Shown here piece by piece: positions 9,751 through 18,892 of a DNA stretch of 64,000 nucleotides. The stretch is from Achromobacter arsenitoxydans SY8 (GTDB taxonomy: Bacteria > Pseudomonadota > Gammaproteobacteria > Burkholderiales > Burkholderiaceae_B): NCBI RefSeq assembly GCF_000236785.1, contig NZ_AGUF01000034.1:1-64000 (forward strand), given 5' to 3'. The position numbers were made by a program, and so were the translations under genes. Within the stretch, counting starts at the first letter, position 1, and every line of letters begins with the position of its first letter. The notes under the pieces were generated by a model. The model made no database searches, was not told where the DNA came from, and saw only the letters and a program-made list of their open reading frames with translations.

Positions 9751-10854
9751 ATGCTGTACGTCCTTGTAGCGTTTCTGGTTTCGCTCATTTCAACCTTGCT
9801 GATCGTCCGCTACCGCTCTTGGCATGATGGCCTTACGGCTGATCATGATTTGGAAGGTGTGCAAAAGTATCATTCGGCTCCCGTCCCGCGTATTGGCGGC
9901 CTGTCGCTGCTGATCGCAAGCGGCGTCACCTGCGCGCTGGTGGCGGTGCGCGAACCCGATGTGCTGCCGAATATGGTGCTGCTCATTGCTGCGGGCATGC
10001 CTGCGTTCCTTGGCGGTTTCGCGGAGGATTTGACCAAACAGGTCCGCGTATTGGTTCGCCTGGGCCTGGCGATCCTGTCCGGAGCAGCGGCCTATTATTT
10101 TCTTGGCGCCGCGGTAACTCGTGTCGACATTATCGGCGTGGATTGGCTGCTGCAGTTCGGGGTGGTGTCGCTGGTATTCACGTCAGTCGCGATCGGGGGC
10201 GCCGCCAACGCAATAAACATTATTGATGGTTATAACGGCCTGGCGGCCGTTGTTTCAGCAATGATATTGGCGGGCTTTGCCTACGTATCGTTTTATCTGG
10301 GCGACCGTTTTCTCCTGATCGTGGCGCTGAGCACCATGGGCGCAGTTATCGGATTCCTGGTCTGGAACTATCCGCATGGCCATATATTCCTTGGCGACGG
10401 CGGCGCCTATTTTCTCGGGTTTATTATTGGCGAACTGTCAGTGCTGATGCTGGCCAGGCATCCCGAGGTTTCGGCCTGGTTTCCGCTGCTCTTGTGCATT
10501 TACCCCGTTTTCGAGACCCTGTTTTCGATATACCGGAAGAAGTGGCTGCGCGGCCGCTCTCCCGGCGCGCCTGACGGCGTGCACCTGCACATGCTTATCT
10601 ATAAGCGGCTGGTCCGCTGGGCGATCGGATCGCGCGAAATGCGCCACCAGACTCAGCGCAACTCGATGACGTCTCCTTATCTGTGGCTGTTGTCGTCCCT
10701 GGCCGTCATTCCCGCAGTGCTGTTCTGGCAGCAGCCCTATCTGCTGATGCTATTCACGGCGGTGTTCTCCACAACCTATGTGGTGCTATACCGCCGCCTG
10801 GTGCTGTTCCGCATGCCGAAATGGATGATTCTCAAGAAAAAGAAGCGGCAGTGA
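9751..10854 (+). CDS. WecA/MraY-family undecaprenyl-phosphate glycosyl-phosphate transferase
   Basis: A 367-residue polytopic membrane protein of glycosyltransferase family 4 (PNPT superfamily), which starts O-antigen or related glycan synthesis by moving a sugar-1-phosphate from a UDP-sugar to undecaprenyl phosphate. Family motifs are visible: AEDLTKQVR (the Asp-Asp site appears as Glu-Asp), NIIDGYNGL, FLGDGGAYFLG, and HLHMLIYKR as the HxH-like loop. I start at ATG 9751, where the first hydrophobic helix begins, rather than at 9625, which would add a nonconserved stretch. The gene is slightly AT-richer than its neighbours. The 9514-9750 gap shows a TACAAT at 9716 without a good -35. The sugar substrate is unknown. 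Confidence 0.85.
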   Translation: MLYVLVAFLVSLISTLLIVRYRSWHDGLTADHDLEGVQKYHSAPVPRIGGLSLLIASGVTCALVAVREPDVLPNMVLLIAAGMPAFLGGFAEDLTKQVRVLVRLGLAILSGAAAYYFLGAAVTRVDIIGVDWLLQFGVVSLVFTSVAIGGAANAINIIDGYNGLAAVVSAMILAGFAYVSFYLGDRFLLIVALSTMGAVIGFLVWNYPHGHIFLGDGGAYFLGFIIGELSVLMLARHPEVSAWFPLLLCIYPVFETLFSIYRKKWLRGRSPGAPDGVHLHMLIYKRLVRWAIGSREMRHQTQRNSMTSPYLWLLSSLAVIPAVLFWQQPYLLMLFTAVFSTTYVVLYRRLVLFRMPKWMILKKKKRQ

Positions 10855-11013
10855 CCGTCGCGCCGCGGCGATAGGCATTACCCGCGCCCGGGCAGCGCCC
10901 CAGGGCCGGCCCGGCTACGCTGCAAAGCCCATTGTTGTTGTACAGTTCGGGCTGCGTTGAACGGTGCCCGCCATCATCGGCCAAAGGGCGGCTCCAAGCA
11001 CGAATCCTTGCTC

Positions 11014-12051
11014 ATGCCCACACGAATTCTCATTGTCCGCACGTCCTCCCTGGGCGACCTCGTCCACATGCTGCCGGCGATCACGGATATCGCCCGGCAT
11101 GTTCCCGACGCGCAGATCGACTGGGTCGTCGAGGAAGCGTTCGCCGAGATCCCGTCCTGGCATCCAGCCGTTAACGAAATCATCAAAGTCGCGCATCGCC
11201 GCTGGCGCAAGTCCTGGTGGTCAGCGCAAGTGCGGGCCGAACGCCGCGCGCTGCGAGAACGCCTGCGATCCGTGCGCTACGACATCGTGCTGGACATGCA
11301 GGCGCTGCTGAAATCGGCGTGGCTGGTGCGCCAGACCCAGGGCGTCAAGCATGGCCTGGACTGGCGTTCGGCGCGCGAACCCCTGGCTTCCCTTTTCTAT
11401 AACGTGCGCCATCGGGTGGAGTTCTGGCAGCCAGCCGTGATCCGCCAGCGCAAGCTGGCTGGCCTGACGTTCGGCTATCAATATGCCGGCCAGCCGGATT
11501 TCGGCCTGCAGGGCTTTGCCCGGCAGGCGACGCAGGCTCCCGAACCCGTCCTGGAAGTAGGCAGCGCGGGCTTGAACGTCACGGAGCTTCCGCGGCTTCA
11601 TCATCTGGACACCGACCGTGGCTACGCGGTGATCATGCCGTCCGCCAGCCGCGACGACAAGCTCTGGCCCGAAGACGACTGGCGCGTGGTTTTCCGTCGC
11701 CTGCGCGAGGCCGGCTGCACCCTGAAGCTGCTGGCGGGCAATGACCAGGAAGCCGAGCGGGCGAGCCTGCTCGTGGCCGGCATGGACGGCGCAGAGGTTA
11801 TGCCCCGCATGGATTTGAGCGCGGTGGCGCGCCTGCTGGCTGGCGCCCGCTTGATGGTGGGCCTGGACAGTGGCCTGACGCACCTGTCGGCGGCCCTGGG
11901 CCGCCCCACCATCGGTATCTACCGCGCCTCCACCCCTGTTAGAACGCCCCTGGTCGGTTCGAACTACACCGCCAGTCTGGGCGACCGCGGCGCCTCGCCT
12001 TCGCGCGAGGCTGTCATGGCCTCGGTCGAGCAGGCGCTGGCCGCCCAGTGA
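11014..12051 (+). CDS. waaC: LPS heptosyltransferase I
   Basis: A 345-residue GT9 enzyme that adds the first L-glycero-D-manno-heptose to Kdo in the LPS inner core, on the cytoplasmic face of the inner membrane. The N-terminus MPTRILIVRTSSLGDLVHMLPA is the standard WaaC opening, with the ADP-heptose domain later (LMVGLDSGLTHLSAALGRPTIGIY). Start ATG 11014 is chosen because this motif begins there; the frame opens upstream to 10957 without conservation. The waaA gene begins 1 bp after the stop, so the two inner-core genes form one operon. Confidence 0.95.
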   Translation: MPTRILIVRTSSLGDLVHMLPAITDIARHVPDAQIDWVVEEAFAEIPSWHPAVNEIIKVAHRRWRKSWWSAQVRAERRALRERLRSVRYDIVLDMQALLKSAWLVRQTQGVKHGLDWRSAREPLASLFYNVRHRVEFWQPAVIRQRKLAGLTFGYQYAGQPDFGLQGFARQATQAPEPVLEVGSAGLNVTELPRLHHLDTDRGYAVIMPSASRDDKLWPEDDWRVVFRRLREAGCTLKLLAGNDQEAERASLLVAGMDGAEVMPRMDLSAVARLLAGARLMVGLDSGLTHLSAALGRPTIGIYRASTPVRTPLVGSNYTASLGDRGASPSREAVMASVEQALAAQ

Positions 12052-12052
12052 C

Positions 12053-13345
12053 ATGAACCGCGGCGTCTATACCCTGGCGCTCAGGGCGCTGGCGCCGCTG
12101 GTGTGGCTGTGGATGGCCCGGCGCGCCAAACGCGCCGGAGGCCAATGGGAGATTTTCTCGGCGGAGCGTTTCGGCCGCACCGAGGCGCCTGCCTCTTCGC
12201 TGCCCGATCCCGTCTGGGTGCACGCCGTCAGCCTCGGCGAAACCCGCGCCGCGCTGCCGCTGCTGCAGGCGTTGCTGGACCGCGGCTTGCCGGTGCTGCT
12301 GACGCACATGACGGCAACTGGACGTGCAGAGGGCGAGCGTCTGTTCAAGGACGCCATCGGCCGGGGGCAGTTGCGCCAGGCCTGGATGCCCTACGATTTT
12401 CCGGGTGCGACGCGCCGCTTCATGGCCGGCTGGCGGCCGCGTTGCGGTCTGCTGATAGAGCGGGAGATCTGGCCCAACCTGTTGGCCGCCGCCCGCCACG
12501 CGAAGGTGCCCATGGCCCTGGTCAGCGCCCGGTTTTCGGCTTCGTCCCTGCGCCAGGCGGGGCGGATGGGCGGCGTGATGCGCGAAGCCCTGGCGGGTCT
12601 AAATGTGGTGCTGGCGCAGACGGCCGAGGATGCCGACCGCCTGGAGCGGGCGGGGAGCCCGGCGGCCATCGTAACGGGAAGCCTGAAATTCGACCTGGTC
12701 CTGCCCGCGGCGCAGGTGCAGGCAGGGAAGGCCTGGCGCGAGAAGCTGGGAAGGCCGGTCGTTGCAGTAGCCAGTACGCGGGAAGGCGAGGATGCGCCCT
12801 TCATCAACGCGATCAAGCGGCATGCCGCAACGCCCGGCGCGCCCCTGTTCGTGCTCATTCCGCGGCATCCCCAACGTTTCGAGGAGGCCGCGCGCCTGCT
12901 GCGCGAGGCGGGCCTGCGGTTTACCAGGCGGTCCGAAGGCGGCGTTCCGGCTCAGGAAGACGCCGTGATGTTGGGCGACAGCCTCGGCGAGATGGCGTTC
13001 TATTACGCGGCATCGGATGTCGCGATCGTGGCGGGCAGCTTTGCGCCCTTGGGCGGGCAAAATCTGATCGAGGCCTGCGCGGCGGGCGTGCCCGTCGTTG
13101 TGGGTCCTCATACGTTCAATTTCAAGCAGGCGGCAGAGGAAGCGATCGAGGCGGGCGCGGTGCTGCGGGCGCCCGACGAAGCGCAGGCCACGGATGCTGC
13201 GATGGCGCTGCTGGCGGACGGAGAACAACGCCAGCTCGCCAGTCAGGCGGCGCTTGCCTGGTTCGGCATGCACGCCGGTGCAACCCGGCGAACGCTAGAC
13301 GCGCTGGAACCCTGGCTGGACCGGCCGGGCCAGCGGAGCGCCTAA
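12053..13345 (+). CDS. waaA: 3-deoxy-D-manno-octulosonic acid (Kdo) transferase
   Basis: A 430-residue GT30 enzyme that transfers Kdo from CMP-Kdo to the lipid A precursor. Typical features are the N-terminal membrane-associated helix (LALRALAPLVWLWMARRAKR), the conserved HAVSLGET motif with the catalytic Glu, and the C-terminal nucleotide-binding half ending in GGQNLIEACAAGVPVVVGPH. Length and order match the family. It lies immediately behind waaC. Its stop codon overlaps the end of a small convergent gene on the opposite strand. Confidence 0.95.
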   Translation: MNRGVYTLALRALAPLVWLWMARRAKRAGGQWEIFSAERFGRTEAPASSLPDPVWVHAVSLGETRAALPLLQALLDRGLPVLLTHMTATGRAEGERLFKDAIGRGQLRQAWMPYDFPGATRRFMAGWRPRCGLLIEREIWPNLLAAARHAKVPMALVSARFSASSLRQAGRMGGVMREALAGLNVVLAQTAEDADRLERAGSPAAIVTGSLKFDLVLPAAQVQAGKAWREKLGRPVVAVASTREGEDAPFINAIKRHAATPGAPLFVLIPRHPQRFEEAARLLREAGLRFTRRSEGGVPAQEDAVMLGDSLGEMAFYYAASDVAIVAGSFAPLGGQNLIEACAAGVPVVVGPHTFNFKQAAEEAIEAGAVLRAPDEAQATDAAMALLADGEQRQLASQAALAWFGMHAGATRRTLDALEPWLDRPGQRSA

Positions 13346-13509
13346 GGGGCCTTGCGGGGAACCAGCGTCACGGCGCCGGGATTGAGTTCCTGGCTGAAGC
13401 GCCGCGCGTCCCGTCCTTCGTCCTCGGGGCGCGCCCCGACCCCAAACCTTTGTCCCAGCGCATAGACGCCCAGGTTCGCCAGCAGGATCAGGATGAAGAG
13501 CACTCGCAT
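13342..13509 (-). CDS. Small membrane protein (55 residues) downstream of coaX
   Basis: A short frame from ATG (13509-13507) to TAG (13344-13342). The N-terminus MRVLFILILLANLGVYALGQ is a clear membrane helix or uncleaved signal anchor. The rest (RFGVGARPEDEGRDARRF and about 17 more residues) is polar and would face the periplasm. It starts 12 bp after the coaX stop on the same strand, continuing the birA-coaX series, and its end overlaps the stop region of waaA. It resembles the N-terminal anchor of the SPOR-type proteins often encoded next to coaX/birA in betaproteobacteria, but no SPOR domain follows, so it could be a truncated remnant or a real microprotein. Confidence 0.6.
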   Translation of the reverse strand: MRVLFILILLANLGVYALGQRFGVGARPEDEGRDARRFSQELNPGAVTLVPRKAP

Positions 13510-13521
13510 GCGCGGTCTCGC

Positions 13522-14328
13522 TCAGGGGGTGGTGTTCAAGGTGGCGCGCGCCACCGCCGCCAGCCCGTCCAGCACAGGGTGGTCCAGATACACCGGCACG
13601 GGGGACGCGCCGAACGCGCCGCCCGCGTCGGCCAGCAGCCGTTCGATTTCCTGATGCACCTCGGGCCAGCCTCCGCCCGCCGCGTAGATCTGCGGCGTCT
13701 GGCCGTAGCGCTGGCGGCCCGCCAGCCATTGGCGCACGACGGCGCCGGCCTGGGCCGCGGCGATGCCGGACGCAATGGCTTCGTGCGTGTCCGTGGGGTA
13801 GGGCACGACCTGGCCGTTGGCGATCGGCAGATTGGCGGTGCCATGAGCCAGGGCATGGCGCATCATGGCCGGGCCGGGCAGGATCAGGCCGCCGGCGAAA
13901 ACGTTGTCCGGCCCCACCGTGTCGATGGTGGTGGCGGTGCCGAAGCTGGCGAGCACGAAAGGCGGATGGGTGCCCGGCAGGCGCGACAGCACGCCCAGCA
14001 GCGAGGCCCAGCGGTCCGCGCCCAGTTGGGTGGGCGTGCGGTAACTGTTGACCAGGCCCAGTGTGGTGGCCTGCGACAGCGACCAGGTCACGGCGCAGCC
14101 ATGTTTTTGCAGGATGGCTTCAATGGCCTCGCCGCGGGCGGCTCCGGCCACGTTCACGCCTAGGGCCCGCTGGGGCGGGCGCGGCAAGGCGGCCAGCCAG
14201 CGGTCCAGCGCGTCGAGGTCCAGGCCGTCGAAGGCGATCGCGGCCGGTTCGCGCGGCATGTCCGGATTGCTGGCGTCCAGCCAACCCACTTTGAGGCGGC
14301 TGTTGCCGGAGTCGATGAGAATAATCAT
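13522..14328 (-). CDS. coaX: Type III pantothenate kinase (Baf)
   Basis: A 268-residue enzyme for the first step of coenzyme A synthesis, ATP-dependent phosphorylation of pantothenate. The N-terminal phosphate-binding motif is [15 protein letters not shown]. The central [11 protein letters not shown] carries the catalytic Asp of type III enzymes, and [10 protein letters not shown] with GGLILPG follows. In Bordetella the same protein was first described as Baf, the Bvg accessory factor. Its start overlaps the birA stop by 4 bp (ATGA), so the two genes are translationally coupled. Confidence 0.93.
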   Translation of the reverse strand: MIILIDSGNSRLKVGWLDASNPDMPREPAAIAFDGLDLDALDRWLAALPRPPQRALGVNVAGAARGEAIEAILQKHGCAVTWSLSQATTLGLVNSYRTPTQLGADRWASLLGVLSRLPGTHPPFVLASFGTATTIDTVGPDNVFAGGLILPGPAMMRHALAHGTANLPIANGQVVPYPTDTHEAIASGIAAAQAGAVVRQWLAGRQRYGQTPQIYAAGGGWPEVHQEIERLLADAGGAFGASPVPVYLDHPVLDGLAAVARATLNTTP

Positions 14329-15176
14329 GCTTGGCGTCGAATCGAAATTTCACCGACCGAGATCGGTGTGGCGCCCTGGGGCGTTTGCACCAGCAGGCGG
14401 CCTTGCTCATCCACGCCGCAGGCCGTGCCGCTCAGAAGAATAGCGCCCTTATCCAGCACGTTGACCGTGCGGTTCGCCAGCGCGTCCACCTGGTCGAAAC
14501 GCTGCCGGAACGCGCCGAAGCCCTCGCGCTCGAGCGTCAGCACCGCTTCATGCCACGCCGTGGCGCTGGCGCACACCAGGTCGGCCGCGACGGCGGCGTG
14601 CGCGGCGCCGGCCTGCACCTGGGTCCAGTCGGCCACGTCGCGTCCCAGCGCCAGTGACAGCGCGCCGGCGTCGACCAGGTTCACGCCCATGCCGATCACC
14701 ACCGTGTAACCGGCGTCGCGACCGCCCGGGTTGCGGGTTGTCTCGACCAGGATGCCCGCCAGCTTGGCGTCGTGCCACTGCAGGTCGTTGGGCCATTTCA
14801 TGCAAAGCCCCTGCGAACCGGGCCCGGCGACCGCTCGCAGGGCCTCGCAGGCGGCCACGCCGGCCAACGGAGAAAGCGCCGGCAATTGCGTGGCGGGCAG
14901 GTGCACGTCGAACGCGCACGAGAACATCAGCGTGGAACCCGAGCGGTTCTGCCAGGGGCGGCCGGCGCGGCCACGCCCGGTTTCCTGCAGGTGCGTGCCC
15001 AGGAGCCAGGGCTTGCCCGCGCCGGCGCCCGTGCGGGCGCGGGCAAGCAGGTCGGCGTTGGTCGATCCGGTGCTTTCCGTCCAGGCGATGTCCTGGAAGG
15101 CGGGCAGGCGCGCGCCCAGCGTCCGGGCAAGGGTTTCCGGGGCGGGCAGGTCGATTGGGCAGACTTGGTCGGGCAT
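14325..15176 (-). CDS. birA: Biotin--[acetyl-CoA-carboxylase] ligase
   Basis: A 283-residue biotin protein ligase that activates biotin as biotinyl-AMP and attaches it to the biotin carboxyl carrier protein. Motifs include [14 protein letters not shown], the biotin/ATP loop [13 protein letters not shown] (the GRGRxGRxW signature), KWPNDL and GILVET. There is no N-terminal helix-turn-helix, so it is a monofunctional ligase and not a repressor like E. coli BirA. The start is ATG 15176; upstream extension to 15278 is unconserved and runs into the divergent promoter region. It overlaps coaX by 4 bp. Confidence 0.93.
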   Translation of the reverse strand: MPDQVCPIDLPAPETLARTLGARLPAFQDIAWTESTGSTNADLLARARTGAGAGKPWLLGTHLQETGRGRAGRPWQNRSGSTLMFSCAFDVHLPATQLPALSPLAGVAACEALRAVAGPGSQGLCMKWPNDLQWHDAKLAGILVETTRNPGGRDAGYTVVIGMGVNLVDAGALSLALGRDVADWTQVQAGAAHAAVAADLVCASATAWHEAVLTLEREGFGAFRQRFDQVDALANRTVNVLDKGAILLSGTACGVDEQGRLLVQTPQGATPISVGEISIRRQA

Positions 15177-15269
15177 GGCGGCGATTGTAGGGCACGCGGG
15201 CCGTGCTCGCGGCCAACCGGCCCTAGCGTTTATGATTGGCGATACATTTTGCATTGCTATTCCGACGAC

Positions 15270-16400
15270 ATGCCGCATTCAGCTCCGCTTGCGACCGCCG
15301 CCGCACCCTTCCGCCACGAGGGCGGCGTTTGCCACGTCGGCGGCGACTGGAGCGTGCTTGCGCTGGCCGAGGCCGGCGAGGTCGAACGCAGGTGCGCGGC
15401 GCTGGCGCGCGCGGCCAAGGACGGCGCCCGCTGGGATATGCACGGCATCAGCCGGTTGGACACGATCGGCGCGCTGCTCATCTGGCAGGCCTGGGGCGAA
15501 AAAATGCCCGAACGGGTGCGCTGGGGGGCGGGGCAGCAGGATGTATTCAATGCGCTGGCGATGAACAAGGGCGAGACCCCGGTGGCTCCGCCCAAGGCGG
15601 AGACCTGGAGCTGGGTGCGCGCCATGGGCAGCGCGGTGCTGCGGGCCGCCGAAAACGGCCGGGCCTTGCTAATCATGCTCGGCCAGCTGGTTCTGGACTT
15701 TGGCGCAATGCTGCGCCGGCCGCGCCTGGGCCCGTGGCGCGAGATCTCGGCGCAGGTGTATCGCACCGGCGCGCAGGCGCTCGGCATTACCGCGCTGGTG
15801 GGCTTTCTTATCGGCGTGGTGCTGTCGTACCTGTCCGCGCAGCAGCTTCAGATGTTCGGCGCCGACCGCTTCATCGTGCGTCTGCTGGGCGTGTCCATCG
15901 TGCGCGAGCTGGGGCCGGTGCTGGCCGCCATTCTGGTGGCGGGCCGCTCCGGATCGGCGATTACCGCCCAGATCGGGGTCATGCGGGTCACGCAGGAACT
16001 GGACGCCATGCTGGTCATGGGCATCTCGCACGGACAGCGGCTGATCCTGCCGCGCGTGGTCGCGCTGGCGGTAACCATGCCGCTGCTGGTGCTGTGGACC
16101 AGCGCGATGGCGCTGCTGGGCGGCATGCTGGCCGCGCAGGCCCAGCTTGGCGTGTCGGCGCAGTGGTTCCTGCAGTCGCTGCCGGACGCCATCACGCTGA
16201 CCAATTACTGGATCGGCATGCTCAAGGGCGTGACGTTCGGCATTCTGATCGGGCTGATCGCCTGCCATTTCGGCCTGCGCATCCAGCCCAACACCGAAAG
16301 CCTGGGGCGCGGCACCACGACGTCGGTCGTCACCTCCATCACCGGCGTGATCCTGCTTGACGCCGTGTACGCGGTCATCTTCAGCACGGTGGGCATCTGA
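15270..16400 (+). CDS. mlaE: MlaE-type ABC transporter permease with fused N-terminal STAS-like domain
   Basis: A 376-residue inner-membrane permease of an MCE/Mla phospholipid transport system. Residues 120-376 are the MlaE domain, with the diagnostic stretch SIVRELGPVLAAILVAGRSG and IGVMRVTQELDAM. Residues 15-105 form a soluble STAS-like domain (WDMHGISRLDTIGALLIWQAW), equivalent to a separate MlaB subunit in E. coli but fused here. ATG 15270 is the chosen start; upstream reading would overlap birA on the other strand. The stop overlaps the start of mlaF (TGATG). It would work with MlaF and MlaD to move phospholipids between the inner membrane and the outer envelope. Confidence 0.9.
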   Translation: MPHSAPLATAAAPFRHEGGVCHVGGDWSVLALAEAGEVERRCAALARAAKDGARWDMHGISRLDTIGALLIWQAWGEKMPERVRWGAGQQDVFNALAMNKGETPVAPPKAETWSWVRAMGSAVLRAAENGRALLIMLGQLVLDFGAMLRRPRLGPWREISAQVYRTGAQALGITALVGFLIGVVLSYLSAQQLQMFGADRFIVRLLGVSIVRELGPVLAAILVAGRSGSAITAQIGVMRVTQELDAMLVMGISHGQRLILPRVVALAVTMPLLVLWTSAMALLGGMLAAQAQLGVSAQWFLQSLPDAITLTNYWIGMLKGVTFGILIGLIACHFGLRIQPNTESLGRGTTTSVVTSITGVILLDAVYAVIFSTVGI

Positions 16401-17239
16401 TGAACAGCGCCACCCAGAACCGCCTGTTCGCCGAAGAAGGCGTCACTGTCGAGCCGGTGATCACGGTGCGCGGCCTGCGTACCGCCTTTGGCGACCACGT
16501 TGTGCACGACAACCTGGATCTGACCGTATTCCCGGGAGAGATCCTGGTGCTGGTGGGCGGCTCGGGCACGGGCAAGACGGTGCTGCTGCGGCAGATCATC
16601 GGGCTGGACGTGCCTGCCGCGGGCACCGTGAAAGTGCTGGGGCACACGCTGTCCGAACTGACCGCGGGCGAACGCCGCCGCCTGTCATACCGCTGGGGCA
16701 TGCTGTTTCAGGCGGGGGCGCTGTTTTCAGCGCTGTCGGTGTTTGACAATGTGGCGTTGCCCTTGCGGGAATTGCGCACAGTGCCCGAAGACCTCGTGCG
16801 CGACGTTGTCATGTGCCGCCTGGCCATGGTGGGCCTGTCGTCGCGCGACGCGGACAAGCGTCCCTCGGACCTGTCCGGGGGCATGGTCAAGCGCGTGGCG
16901 CTGGCGCGGGCGCTGTCGCTGGACCCTGAATTGCTGTTCCTGGACGAACCCACGGCCGGCCTGGATCCCTTGCGGTCCGACGAGTTCGTGGACCTGGTGC
17001 GCAGCCTGCACCGGCAACTGGGCTTTACCGTCGTCATGGTGACGCACGACCTGGACACGCTGCTTGCGCTGGCCACACGTGTCGCCGTGCTGGCGGACAA
17101 GCGGGTGATCATTTGCGACACGGTGCCTGAAGTCCTGAAGGTGGATCACCCGTTCATTCATACATTCTTCCTGGGCGAGCGCGGTTTGCGCGCGCTGGGG
17201 GACCTGGCACCGAAGGGATTGCATCATGGAAAACCGTAG
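16400..17239 (+). CDS. mlaF: MlaF-type ABC transporter ATP-binding protein
   Basis: A 279-residue ATPase energising the MCE lipid transporter on the cytoplasmic face. It has Walker A GGSGTGKTV, signature LSGGMVKRVALARA, Walker B LLFLDEPTAGLDP and the switch His in VTHDLDT. The GGM variant of the signature is characteristic of the Mla/Ttg2 ATPases. The start overlaps the mlaE stop and the end overlaps the next gene by 14 bp, which indicates a tightly coupled operon. Confidence 0.94.
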   Translation: MNSATQNRLFAEEGVTVEPVITVRGLRTAFGDHVVHDNLDLTVFPGEILVLVGGSGTGKTVLLRQIIGLDVPAAGTVKVLGHTLSELTAGERRRLSYRWGMLFQAGALFSALSVFDNVALPLRELRTVPEDLVRDVVMCRLAMVGLSSRDADKRPSDLSGGMVKRVALARALSLDPELLFLDEPTAGLDPLRSDEFVDLVRSLHRQLGFTVVMVTHDLDTLLALATRVAVLADKRVIICDTVPEVLKVDHPFIHTFFLGERGLRALGDLAPKGLHHGKP

Positions 17240-18182
17240 TCATGCCCTCATGGCCGGTATCTTCACGCTGGTCCTGCTGGCCGCCGCGACTCTGGCGGCC
17301 ATCCTGATCGGCCGCGACCGGACCCAGCTCCAACCCTACGAAATCGTCTCCGCCACGGCGGTCACCGGCCTGAATCCGCAGTCGGCGGTGCGCTACCAGG
17401 GCGTTCCGGTCGGCAGGGTGCAGTCGCTGGCGCTGAATCCGAACAAGCCTGGCCAGGTGCGCATCCGGATCGGCGTGGCCCCGAACACGCCGATCACGGA
17501 GTCGACGTGGGCCGAGCTGGGCGTGCAAGGCGTGACCGGCATGGCCAACGTCGACCTGCGCGACGATGGCACGTCGCTCAAGCGTCTGGTGTCCACGGCC
17601 GAGCATCCCGCCGCCATTCCGCTGCGCCCGGGCTTTCTCGACCGTATCGAGCAGCGCGGCGACAAGCTGCTCACCAACGTCGAGGTCGCCACCGAACAAT
17701 TACGGCGCGTGCTGAGCGAACAGAACGTGCAGGCGCTGACCGCCAGCCTGCAGAACGCCACCGACATCTCGCAGTCGCTGAAGGACGTCAGCCGCGACCT
17801 GGCTCCCACCATGGCCAAGCTCGGGCCGCTGATGGAGTCGCTGGGCAGCACGTCGCGCCAGGCCGACCGCGCGGCGCGCGAGATCGCAGACCTGGCCCAG
17901 CAGGCCCGCCAGTCGCTGGCCCGCCTGAATGCGCCCGATGGCCCCCTGTCCGTCGCCACGCGCAGTCTCAATGACATCGCGCTGGCCGCCGCGCGGCTGG
18001 ACGGCGAAACCCTGCCGGCGATCTCCGGCATGGCGAACAACGTCAGCACGGCTGCACGCAGCGCAACCACCACCTTGCGCCGCGTGGACAGCACGCCGCA
18101 ATCGTTCTTGTTCGGTCCGGCGCCCGTTGCGCCAGGACCCGGCGAAGCCGGCTTTGCCGGATTCGGGAGGCAGTCGAAATGA
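17226..18182 (+). CDS. mlaD: MlaD-type MCE domain protein
   Basis: A 318-residue periplasmic substrate-binding protein anchored by one N-terminal helix (residues 7-28). The MCE domain spans about 38-118 and includes VTGLNPQSAVRYQGVPVGRV, the family's diagnostic region. The rest (about 140-270) is Ala/Gln-rich, predicted helical, and may form the hydrophobic lipid channel seen in longer MCE proteins. At 318 residues it is longer than E. coli MlaD (183) and closer to PqiB-associated or MCE forms in betaproteobacteria. It overlaps both neighbours in the operon. Confidence 0.9.
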   Translation: MENRSHALMAGIFTLVLLAAATLAAILIGRDRTQLQPYEIVSATAVTGLNPQSAVRYQGVPVGRVQSLALNPNKPGQVRIRIGVAPNTPITESTWAELGVQGVTGMANVDLRDDGTSLKRLVSTAEHPAAIPLRPGFLDRIEQRGDKLLTNVEVATEQLRRVLSEQNVQALTASLQNATDISQSLKDVSRDLAPTMAKLGPLMESLGSTSRQADRAAREIADLAQQARQSLARLNAPDGPLSVATRSLNDIALAAARLDGETLPAISGMANNVSTAARSATTTLRRVDSTPQSFLFGPAPVAPGPGEAGFAGFGRQSK

Positions 18183-18784
18183 AGATGCGCAGCGCCATTC
18201 TGATCCTGACCCTGGCCCTGTCGGGCTGCGGCTTCGGCCGCGTGTCCGCGCCGCCCAAGGTCTTCGACCTGGGACTGGACGCCAGGCCCACGCCGGCCCT
18301 GGCGGCGCGCGAGCCGATAGCGCTGACGTTCCAGGCAACGCCCGCGCTCTCCGACACCGGCATGATCTGGCGCGTGGGCGACAGCGCCGCGCCGCGCTCC
18401 TACGCGACCTACCGCTGGGCTTCATCGCCGGCCGAACTGGTGCGCCAGCGCCTCATCGACCGCCTGTCGCGCCAGGGGGCGGTGCTCAATGACCGCGTCA
18501 GTCTGCAGACGCCGCAGCTGCAGGTGTCGCTGGCGCAGTTCGAGCAGGTGTTCTCCGAGGACGGCCAGTCCAGCCAGGGCCGCATCCTGCTGCAGGCGGT
18601 GCTGCTGAACGGGCGCGCGGTGGTGGACCAGAAGCGCATCCTGGTGCAGGCGCCCGCGCCCACATTGGATGCCGAAGGCGGCGTCGCGGCGCTGCGCCAG
18701 GCCAGCGACGAAGCCAGCGACCAGCTGGCGCAATGGCTGGAGACTGCGCTGAGGCCCGCGGCGCCGGCGCCGCGAGCCCGATGA
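18179..18784 (+). CDS. ABC-type transport auxiliary lipoprotein (PqiC-like)
   Basis: A 201-residue lipoprotein. MKMRSAILILTLALSGCGFG gives a type II signal peptide with lipobox LSGC; Cys19 or so would be lipidated and the protein sorted to the outer membrane. The remainder matches the ABC_trans_aux/PqiC (DUF330) pattern, with RWASSPAELVRQRL in the middle. PqiC-like lipoproteins dock the MCE channel at the outer membrane. It overlaps the MCE gene by 4 bp and is the last gene of the four-gene operon, which is therefore a hybrid of Mla-type core subunits with a Pqi-type lipoprotein and lacks MlaC and MlaA. Confidence 0.85.
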   Translation: MKMRSAILILTLALSGCGFGRVSAPPKVFDLGLDARPTPALAAREPIALTFQATPALSDTGMIWRVGDSAAPRSYATYRWASSPAELVRQRLIDRLSRQGAVLNDRVSLQTPQLQVSLAQFEQVFSEDGQSSQGRILLQAVLLNGRAVVDQKRILVQAPAPTLDAEGGVAALRQASDEASDQLAQWLETALRPAAPAPRAR

Positions 18785-18793
18785 GCGCTGGCT

Positions 18794-18817
18794 CGCGCCG
18801 CCGGTTGCGGCGGCGCG
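18794..18817 (+). terminator. Strong GC hairpin after the MCE operon (no T-tract)
   Basis: CGCGCCGCC and GGCGGCGCG form a perfect 9-bp stem around a GGTTGC loop just downstream of the lipoprotein stop. There is no run of T after it, so it may be a pausing or mRNA 3'-end-stabilising structure rather than a true intrinsic terminator. Confidence 0.4.
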
Positions 18818-18892
18818 GGGCGCCTGTCCCGACACCCGGCGGACAGTCGGGCGGTTAACATCGTTTCTTTTTTCCGCACGCTGAGTCACGCC

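Noticed and set aside
12103-14163. A 686-codon plus-strand frame across waaA and the coaX region
   Set aside because: It is a shadow frame: its translation is Arg/Gly/Ala-rich without motifs and crosses waaA in the wrong frame and coaX on the opposite strand.
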